A stretch of 64,000 nucleotides of DNA from Bacteroidales bacterium. Lineage in GTDB: Bacteria; Bacteroidota; Bacteroidia; Bacteroidales; F082. The DNA is taken from the NCBI GenBank assembly GCA_016284305.1, contig JAEEON010000042.1, forward strand, positions 1-64,000, read 5' to 3'. The notes under the pieces were generated by a model that searched no databases, had not been told where the DNA came from, and saw nothing but the letters and a program-made list of their open reading frames with translations. The position numbers and the translations under genes are program-made. Positions 49,262 through 56,185 of this stretch are shown in pieces; the stretch's first letter is position 1, and the number at the start of each line of letters is the position of its first letter.

Positions 49262-51508
49262 ATGAGTTTATCAGTCGTTTATTGGGTGTTGGCAGCCTCG
49301 ATCTTGGCGCTGGCATTCGCATTCTTCTTCTACAAGTCGATGATGAAGGAAGAAGAAGGCACGGATCTAATGAAGAAGATCGCCGCTCATGTGCGTAAAG
49401 GCGCTATGGCCTACCTGAAACAGCAATACAAGGTGGTCATCATTGTCTTCGTCGTTTTGGCGATCGTGTTTTTCGTCATGAGCCTGTTCCACTTGCAGAA
49501 CGGAATCGTGTGGTTCGCCTTCCTGACGGGCGGTTTCTTCTCAGGCCTTGCCGGCTTCTTCGGCATGAAGACAGCCACCTACGCATCAGCCCGTACCGCT
49601 AACGCAGCTCGCCGTTCCTTGAACAGCGGCCTTAAGGTCGCCTTCCGTTCAGGCGCTGTCATGGGTCTCGTCGTCGTTGGTTTGGCCTTGCTCGACGTCT
49701 CCGTGTGGTTCTTGGTGCTTAAAGGCACTAAGCTCCTCGAGATGGTGGGTGCTGAAGCTGACCTCGTGACCATCACCACCACCATGTTGACCTTCGGCAT
49801 GGGTGCTTCCACCCAGGCTTTGTTCGCTCGTGTGGGTGGCGGTATCTACACCAAAGCCGCTGACGTTGGTGCTGACCTCGTCGGTAAGACCGAGTACAAC
49901 ATCCCTGAAGATGACCCGCGTAACCCTGCTACTATCGCTGACAACGTCGGCGACAACGTCGGTGACGTCGCTGGTATGGGTGCCGACCTCTATGAATCCT
50001 ACGCCGGTTCCATCTTGGCTACCATGGCCTTGGGTGCTTCCGCTTTCGCTACCGCAGCTACACAGAGCGTCGGTGGAGCCGAGATGCAGCTGAAAGCCGT
50101 GTTTGCTCCTATGCTGATTGCTGCAGCAGGTGTGCTTCTTTCATTAATAGGTATCTTCTTGGTCCGCACCAAAGAGAATGCCGGCATGAAGCAGCTGCTT
50201 GGTGCTCTGAGCCGTGGAACGAATACCGCCGCTGTCTTGATTGCTGCCGCTACTTTTGGCATCATGTATTTCCTCTTTGGAAAAGAGACGGGTGAATTCG
50301 CCAACATGTGGTGGCAGACTTCACTCTCCGTGGTCGTTGGTTTGTTGGCTGGCGTAATCATCGGAAAGGCTACCGAATACTATACTTCACAAAGTTACAA
50401 ACCCACCCAAAAGGTGGCTGAAAGTTCCAAGACGGGTCCAGCTACGGTGATTATCTCTGGTCTGGGTCTGGGTATGCTCTCCACCGCCATCCCGGTCATC
50501 ACCGTGGGCGTGGCTATCATTCTCGCTTACCTTTGCGCCAATGGCTTCCATATCGAGTTCACTGCGGTCAACCTCTCAAGAGGTCTTTATGGCATCGGTA
50601 TTGCTGCTGTGGGTATGCTTTCAACCTTGGGCATCACCCTTGCTACTGACGCCTATGGTCCCATCGCAGACAACGCTGGTGGTAACGCTGAAATGAGCGG
50701 CCTCGATCCTGAAGTTCGTAGGCGTACCGACGCTCTCGATGCCCTGGGCAACACCACCGCCGCTACGGGTAAGGGATTCGCTATCGGTTCTGCCGCTCTG
50801 ACGGCTCTCGCTTTGTTGGCATCCTACGTTGAGGAGATTAAGATTGCCTTGCTGCGTGTCGGTGAAGCTACGTTGGATCTCGGTGAAAGGGTGGTCAATA
50901 CCGCAAGCGCTTCGTTGATCGACTTCATGGAGTTCTATCAAGTGAACCTCATGAACCCTGTGGTCCTCGTCGGCATCTTCATCGGTGCCATGATGGCATT
51001 CGTCTTCTGCGGTATGACGATGAACGCCGTTGGCCGTGCCGCTCAAAAGATGGTTGAAGAAGTCCGTCGCCAATTCAGCACTATCAAGGGTATCCTTGAA
51101 GGCAAGGCTGAGCCTGACTATGAGCGTTGTGTCGCTATCTCCACCAAGGGTGCACAGCATGAGATGCTGGTGCCTTCCATCCTCGCCATCCTCGTCCCGA
51201 TCCTCACAGGTGTGATCCTGGGTGTTCCTGGTGTGCTCGGTCTGTTGATCGGTGGTCTTGCCACTGGTTTCGTACTGGCCGTGTTTATGGCTAACTCAGG
51301 CGGTGCTTGGGACAATGCCAAGAAATATGTGGAAGAAGGTAACTTCGGTGGCAAGGGTTCCGATAACCACAAGGCTACCGTCGTTGGCGATACCGTTGGT
51401 GACCCGTTCAAAGACACCTCCGGTCCTTCACTGAACATCCTCATCAAGCTGATGAGCATGGTCTCTATCGTGATGGCAGGCCTCACAGTGACCTTCCACT
51501 TGCTTTAA
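49262..51508 (+). CDS. hppA: Membrane-bound ion-translocating pyrophosphatase
   Basis: A 748-residue, ~16-helix pump that couples pyrophosphate hydrolysis to H+ and/or Na+ export. The PPi-binding DVGADLVGKTEYNIPEDDPRNPATIADNVGDNVGDVAGMGADLYESY, the second set DAYGPIADNAGGNAEMS and the third DNAKKYVEEGNFGGKGSDNHKATVVGDTVGDPFKDTSGPS are intact. In LDALGNTTAATGKGFAIGSAAL an Ala stands where K+-independent pumps have Lys (GNTTKA), so it should need K+. The Glu in ADLYESY fits Na+-pumping or dual pumps; the ion is not certain. It recycles biosynthetic PPi and energises the membrane, in keeping with the antiporters next door. Confidence 0.96.
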   Translation: MSLSVVYWVLAASILALAFAFFFYKSMMKEEEGTDLMKKIAAHVRKGAMAYLKQQYKVVIIVFVVLAIVFFVMSLFHLQNGIVWFAFLTGGFFSGLAGFFGMKTATYASARTANAARRSLNSGLKVAFRSGAVMGLVVVGLALLDVSVWFLVLKGTKLLEMVGAEADLVTITTTMLTFGMGASTQALFARVGGGIYTKAADVGADLVGKTEYNIPEDDPRNPATIADNVGDNVGDVAGMGADLYESYAGSILATMALGASAFATAATQSVGGAEMQLKAVFAPMLIAAAGVLLSLIGIFLVRTKENAGMKQLLGALSRGTNTAAVLIAAATFGIMYFLFGKETGEFANMWWQTSLSVVVGLLAGVIIGKATEYYTSQSYKPTQKVAESSKTGPATVIISGLGLGMLSTAIPVITVGVAIILAYLCANGFHIEFTAVNLSRGLYGIGIAAVGMLSTLGITLATDAYGPIADNAGGNAEMSGLDPEVRRRTDALDALGNTTAATGKGFAIGSAALTALALLASYVEEIKIALLRVGEATLDLGERVVNTASASLIDFMEFYQVNLMNPVVLVGIFIGAMMAFVFCGMTMNAVGRAAQKMVEEVRRQFSTIKGILEGKAEPDYERCVAISTKGAQHEMLVPSILAILVPILTGVILGVPGVLGLLIGGLATGFVLAVFMANSGGAWDNAKKYVEEGNFGGKGSDNHKATVVGDTVGDPFKDTSGPSLNILIKLMSMVSIVMAGLTVTFHLL

Positions 51509-51537
51509 TTGAGTTAGTAGCTTTTCTTTAAGAGTGG

Positions 51538-51579
51538 GGAGTGAGGAGGGTTTGAACTTATCAGTTCACTCCTCACTCC
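51538..51579 (+). terminator. Hairpin after hppA
   Basis: GGAGTGAGGAG and CTCCTCACTCC form an 11-bp stem with a 20-nt loop, 29 nt after the hppA stop. It is followed by AATTTCATTTTT, an imperfect T-tract. A terminator is likely; it also looks like a dispersed-repeat hairpin. Confidence 0.55.
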
Positions 51580-51604
51580 TAATTTCATTTTTAATCATAA
51601 TTGG

Positions 51605-51612
51605 TAATTTTG
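51605..51612 (+). promoter_or_regulatory. -7 promoter element (TAATTTTG) for the kefB-like operon
   Basis: Matches TAnnTTTG, 10 nt before the ATG at 51623. Confidence 0.55.
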
Positions 51613-51622
51613 TTTTGTTTCT

Positions 51623-53902
51623 ATGGAATCCGTTCCTGCTTTATTTTCTGACCTTGCGTTGATACTGGTTACGGCTGGTGTCACTACAGTAATTTTTAAA
51701 TGGTTGAAACAGCCCTTGGTGCTTGGTTATATCATTGCTGGGCTGCTCATAGGACCTTATTTCCCATGGTTCCCAGTGATCAACGACCATGACAGTGTGG
51801 AGGTCTGGAGTGAGATAGGAATGGTGTTTTTGCTGTTTGCCATCGGCTTGGAATTCAGCTTTAAGAAACTGAAGAAACAAGCTGGTACGGTGGGCATCAC
51901 TGCCCTTACGGAATTGGTGTCCATGTGCATCATCGGCTTTTTCCTTGGCAAGGTGATGGGGTGGTCGCAGATGGACAGCATTTTCTTGGGTGCCATGCTT
52001 TCCATGTCATCAACGACCATCATTGCGAAGGCTTTTGAAGATTTGAAACTGAAAGGAGAGAAGTTCACCAGTAGTGTGATTGGTGTTCTCGTGGTGGAGG
52101 ATTTGGCCGCTATCTTGATGATGGTGATCCTCTCTACTCTGGCAGTGAGTACAGCACTTGATGGCAAAGAGCTGATGTATAGCGTGTTAAAGCTGGTGTT
52201 CTTCCTACTGGTGTGGTATGTGGGAGGGGTGTTTATCATTCCAACCATCTTGAAATGGGCCCGCAGGTTCATGTCGGAAGAGACCCTGACGGTCTTCTCG
52301 GTGGGTTTGTGCTTCTTTATGGTGTGGCTGGCTAACAAGGCGGGATTCTCCTCTGCTTTGGGTGCCTTCATCATGGGTTCCATCCTGGCTGAGACACTGG
52401 AGGCGGAGATGATACACAAACTCACTTCGCCCATCAAGAACCTTTTTGGTGCCGTGTTTTTTGTCTCGGTTGGTATGATGGTCAATCCTGCCATTTTGGT
52501 TCAGTATTGGTGGCAGATTCTGGTCATCACTTTTGTTGTGGTTGTGTTTAAGTCGATGAGCTCGGGAGTGGGTATGCTACTTTCGGGCAACAACCTTCAT
52601 AATGCTGTCAGGGCTGGGATGTGCTTTGGTCAGATTGGTGAGTTCTCATTCATCATTGCCACGGTGGGTTTGAGTTTTGGGGTCATCGACGAATTCCTTT
52701 ATCCCATCATTGTTTCGGTGTCCATCATTACTACGTTTTTCACACCATACCTCATCAAGGGTGGTGAACCGCTGTTCCAATGGATTGAACGAAAGGTGCC
52801 CGAAAGCTGGACTACTTTCTTCGGCAACAAAGAAAAGAATGTGAAAGTGAAGAGTGGCGACAAAATCACGATGAAGACTCTCGTGTTGAACCAGACGAAG
52901 TCAACAGTGCTTTATGGAGCTATCCTTCTTGCTCTGACGTTGCTTTGCTTCTCGCTTCTTGATCCGGTCCTGACCAATGTGAGACAGCCTTTTTCAGGAA
53001 TCATTGTGGTGACCGTCACCTTGGTGATCGTGTCGCCTTTCATCTGGGCACTGTGTTTCAAGCGCCTCATGGATAAAGATACCGAGTCGAAGTTCAGAAC
53101 GAATAAGGCTAACCGTACCATGATGTGGATTTTGGATGCGGTCCGCTTCCTCTTAGCTTGGTTTTTCGCTTTTCGTATCTTCCGTCAAGGGATGAATGCC
53201 GAGTTTTGGAAGTCGCTCTCTATCTTAATGGATGTCAACGTTATAGCCATTGTCATCTCATTGGTTTATCTTCTCCTGCTTCGTACATTGAGCCCTGTCA
53301 TGAAATGGTATGAGCGTATTGAGAAGCGTTTCCTTGACAATATGAACAATAGGCAAACGCTCCAATCCTTCGTGCTTCCTGAGGTGTTACAGGAGAACTT
53401 CTCTTTGGAAAAGATGACGCTGAGCTCCAAAAGCGATTATGTGGGGAAACGCATTCGCGAATGCGACTTCTATAGCATCTATGGTGTCAGTGTGGTAGGC
53501 ATTGATCGCGGTGATGAGGTCATCGACCTGCCGCGGCGCGATTTCGTGCTCTATCCGATGGATGAGGTCACTTTCTTGGGAACCGAGGATCAGCTGGGTA
53601 AGCTGAGGCCATTTGTAGAAGCCGAAGAAGACGTCCTCATCAAAGAACGTCCGGCAAGTGACGTGGATATCTATTTTTCTGAGATTGAGGAAAACAATAG
53701 TTATTGTGGAGTGTCACTGCACGACTCAGATCTGCGTAACCGTTTCAATGTTTTTGTGATTGCCGTGGAGCGTAACGACAATTTCATTCTTAATCCAAAT
53801 TCTTCCCTGGTGTTTGAGTTGGGCGACAAGGTTTGGTTTGTGGCTTCAGAGGCTCATGCCAAGGAAGTTCAAGAAAGCGCTAAAAGTATAATAGAAAACT
53901 AA
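51623..53902 (+). CDS. KefB/KefC-type cation:proton antiporter with RCK-C domains, paralogue 1
   Basis: A 759-residue CPA2 transporter. Twelve or so helices: LVLGYIIAGLLIGPYFPWF, IGMVFLLFAIGLEFSF, FLGAMLSMSSTTIIAKAFED, VIGVLVVEDLAAILMMVILS (antiporter motif with E-D), FSSALGAFIMGSILAETLEAE, FGQIGEFSFIIATVGLSFGVIDEFLYPIIVSVSIITTF. After ~400 come extra membrane segments (to ~590) and two RCK_C/TrkA_C domains (~600-755: GKRIRECDFYSIYGVSVVGIDRGDEVIDLPRRDFVLYPMDEVTFLG and LRNRFNVFVIAVERNDNFILNPNSSLVFELGDKVWFVAS). RCK_C domains gate transport by ligand. Ten nt before its close paralogue. Confidence 0.92.
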   Translation: MESVPALFSDLALILVTAGVTTVIFKWLKQPLVLGYIIAGLLIGPYFPWFPVINDHDSVEVWSEIGMVFLLFAIGLEFSFKKLKKQAGTVGITALTELVSMCIIGFFLGKVMGWSQMDSIFLGAMLSMSSTTIIAKAFEDLKLKGEKFTSSVIGVLVVEDLAAILMMVILSTLAVSTALDGKELMYSVLKLVFFLLVWYVGGVFIIPTILKWARRFMSEETLTVFSVGLCFFMVWLANKAGFSSALGAFIMGSILAETLEAEMIHKLTSPIKNLFGAVFFVSVGMMVNPAILVQYWWQILVITFVVVVFKSMSSGVGMLLSGNNLHNAVRAGMCFGQIGEFSFIIATVGLSFGVIDEFLYPIIVSVSIITTFFTPYLIKGGEPLFQWIERKVPESWTTFFGNKEKNVKVKSGDKITMKTLVLNQTKSTVLYGAILLALTLLCFSLLDPVLTNVRQPFSGIIVVTVTLVIVSPFIWALCFKRLMDKDTESKFRTNKANRTMMWILDAVRFLLAWFFAFRIFRQGMNAEFWKSLSILMDVNVIAIVISLVYLLLLRTLSPVMKWYERIEKRFLDNMNNRQTLQSFVLPEVLQENFSLEKMTLSSKSDYVGKRIRECDFYSIYGVSVVGIDRGDEVIDLPRRDFVLYPMDEVTFLGTEDQLGKLRPFVEAEEDVLIKERPASDVDIYFSEIEENNSYCGVSLHDSDLRNRFNVFVIAVERNDNFILNPNSSLVFELGDKVWFVASEAHAKEVQESAKSIIEN

Positions 53903-53912
53903 TTGCATCACC

Positions 53913-56174
53913 ATGGAATCCTTACCTGCTCTATTTTTCGACCTGGCACTCATATTGGTTACCGCTGGTATCACCACAGTCTTGTTCAAGTGGATGAAAC
54001 AACCCGTCGTCTTGGGTTATATCATCGCCGGGTTCCTCATTGGGCCTAACTTCGAATGGTTTCCGGTGATCAACGATCACACAAGTGTGGAGACCTGGAG
54101 CGAGATCGGTATGGTGTTTATGCTCTTTGGTATCGGCCTGGAATTTAGCTTCAAGAAATTGAAAAAGGTAGGAGGGACGGTGGGCATCACCGCTCTGACC
54201 GAATTGGTGACGATGTGTTTGGTGGGCTTCCTCCTGGGAAAGATTTTGGGCTGGTCGCAAATGGACTGCATCTTCCTTGGCGCCATGCTCTCCATCTCTT
54301 CGACGACGATTATCGCCAAGGCCTTCGATGATATGAAACTCTATCGTGAGAAGTTCAGTAGCAATGTCATCGGTGAACTTGTGGTGGAGGACCTTGAAGC
54401 TGTTTTGCTTCTGGTCATCCTTTCTACCATGGCGGTGAGCAAGACCTTCGACGGAGTGCAGCTGCTTTCCAGCATGCTGAAGCTGTTCTTCTTCCTCGTA
54501 GTTTGGTTCCTGGGCGGCATTTTCTTGGTGCCTACAGTGCTTCGTTGGGCTCGCAAGTTCATGTCGGAAGAGACGCTGACCGTGTTTTCTGTGGGACTCT
54601 GTTTCTTGATGGTTGTCTTGGCTAATCTGGCAGGCTTCTCATCCGCCTTGGGCGCTTTCATCATGGGCTCCATCTTGGCGGAGACCCTTGAGGCAGAGAT
54701 GATACATAAACTCACCACTCCCATCAAGAATCTCTTCGGGGCAATTTTCTTTGTCTCGGTGGGTATGATGGTCGATCCTCAGATCCTCGTTGACTATTGG
54801 TGGCAGATTCTCGTGATCACCCTCGTATTGCTCCTCTTCAAGCCTTTGAGCAACGTGGCTGGCCGACTCATCGCTGGTTTGGGACTGAAACAGTCCATTC
54901 AAGGCGGATTCTGTTTTTGCCAAATTGGTGAGTTCTCGTTCATCATCGCCACCTTGGGTTTGAGCTATGGAGTCATTGACGAGTTCCTTTATCCAATCAT
55001 CGTATCAGTCTCCATCATCACTACATTCATCACCCCTTACGCTATCAAGGCGGCAATACCTTGCTATCATTGGGTGAACAAACTCCTGCCGAATGCATGG
55101 TTAAGCCGTTTCGAAAACAAGAGTTCTGGCCTTAAGGTGCGGAGTGGCGAACAGGTGAACATGGGATCGTTCCTCACACGACAACTGAAAAACATTGTCA
55201 TCTACCTCGCCATAATCATAGCAGTGATGTTGATCTGTTACTTCCTGGGATCCTTTGTGATGCGCTATGTGCCATCTCCTTGGGACGCTGCTATAGCCGT
55301 TGCGTTCGCTTTGATTATCCTGTCGCCTTTCCTGTGGGCTATGGGATTCAAACATACGCTGGCGAAGACAACTCAGAAACTCATGGAGAAAAACAGGTTC
55401 AACAAAGGCGTGATCTTGTTTGTCTTTATCCTGCGTTTCATCATCATAGTGTTTGTCTCCTATAACGTGTTGCGCCATTATTTCACTGCTAACTTCTGGT
55501 CCTTTTTGAAGATTGGTGCACCGCTTTATAAACTGATCAATTTCGGATTTGCTCTAGTATATACCGTGATGCTTCGCGTGCTGAGTCCGGCAATGCGTTT
55601 CTATAAGCGTATTGAGGAGCGCTTCATGGACAATCTCAACAAAAGGCAATCCGTTCAGGTGTTTGCCATCCCTGAGATCTTGCAAGAAAATTGTCATCTC
55701 CAAAAGATGACCCTGAGCCCTGATAGTGTGTATTCAGGCAAGGTTATCAAGGACACTGACTTCCGTGACAACTACAACGTCAGTGTGGTGAGTGTGGAAC
55801 GGGGATCTGAGGTTTACGAGTTGCCAAAGTCTGACTTCCAACTCTTTCCATACGATAAGATCACTTTTGTGGGGCATGAAGACCATTTGCGTCTGCTTTC
55901 CTCAAGGATCGAGGTGTTCAGTGATCAATTGTTTACAGATCATGGGGAGAGTGAAGTGGATATGTATAATGTGGTGGTGAGAGAAGATAGTCCTTTTGTC
56001 GATATTGCTTTGATGGATTCCGGCCTGTCTGATAAGTTCGAGGCCATGGTCATCGCCATCGAGCGCGATGGACAATTCATTCTCAACCCTTCCGCCAGAA
56101 TCACCTTCCAACCTGACGACAAGGTGTGGTTCGTTGCCCAAAAAGAACGTGCTGAAACACTATTGAGACTCTAA
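53913..56174 (+). CDS. KefB/KefC-type cation:proton antiporter with RCK-C domains, paralogue 2
   Basis: A 753-residue copy with the same architecture: IAGFLIGPNFEWF, GMVFMLFGIGLEFSFKKLKKV, FLGAMLSISSTTIIAKAFDDMKL, ELVVEDLEAVLLLVILSTMAV (Glu where paralogue 1 has Ala), FCFCQIGEFSFIIATLGLSYG and two C-terminal RCK_C domains (KVIKDTDFRDNYNVSVVSVERGSEVYELPKSDFQLFPYDKITFVG; SDKFEAMVIAIERDGQFILNPSARITFQPDDKVWFVAQ). The A-to-E change in the antiporter motif may alter ion coupling, or the two may form a heterodimer. The topB gene begins 11 nt after the stop, on the same transcript. Confidence 0.92.
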   Translation: MESLPALFFDLALILVTAGITTVLFKWMKQPVVLGYIIAGFLIGPNFEWFPVINDHTSVETWSEIGMVFMLFGIGLEFSFKKLKKVGGTVGITALTELVTMCLVGFLLGKILGWSQMDCIFLGAMLSISSTTIIAKAFDDMKLYREKFSSNVIGELVVEDLEAVLLLVILSTMAVSKTFDGVQLLSSMLKLFFFLVVWFLGGIFLVPTVLRWARKFMSEETLTVFSVGLCFLMVVLANLAGFSSALGAFIMGSILAETLEAEMIHKLTTPIKNLFGAIFFVSVGMMVDPQILVDYWWQILVITLVLLLFKPLSNVAGRLIAGLGLKQSIQGGFCFCQIGEFSFIIATLGLSYGVIDEFLYPIIVSVSIITTFITPYAIKAAIPCYHWVNKLLPNAWLSRFENKSSGLKVRSGEQVNMGSFLTRQLKNIVIYLAIIIAVMLICYFLGSFVMRYVPSPWDAAIAVAFALIILSPFLWAMGFKHTLAKTTQKLMEKNRFNKGVILFVFILRFIIIVFVSYNVLRHYFTANFWSFLKIGAPLYKLINFGFALVYTVMLRVLSPAMRFYKRIEERFMDNLNKRQSVQVFAIPEILQENCHLQKMTLSPDSVYSGKVIKDTDFRDNYNVSVVSVERGSEVYELPKSDFQLFPYDKITFVGHEDHLRLLSSRIEVFSDQLFTDHGESEVDMYNVVVREDSPFVDIALMDSGLSDKFEAMVIAIERDGQFILNPSARITFQPDDKVWFVAQKERAETLLRL

Positions 56175-56185
56175 TTCCTCCGTAT

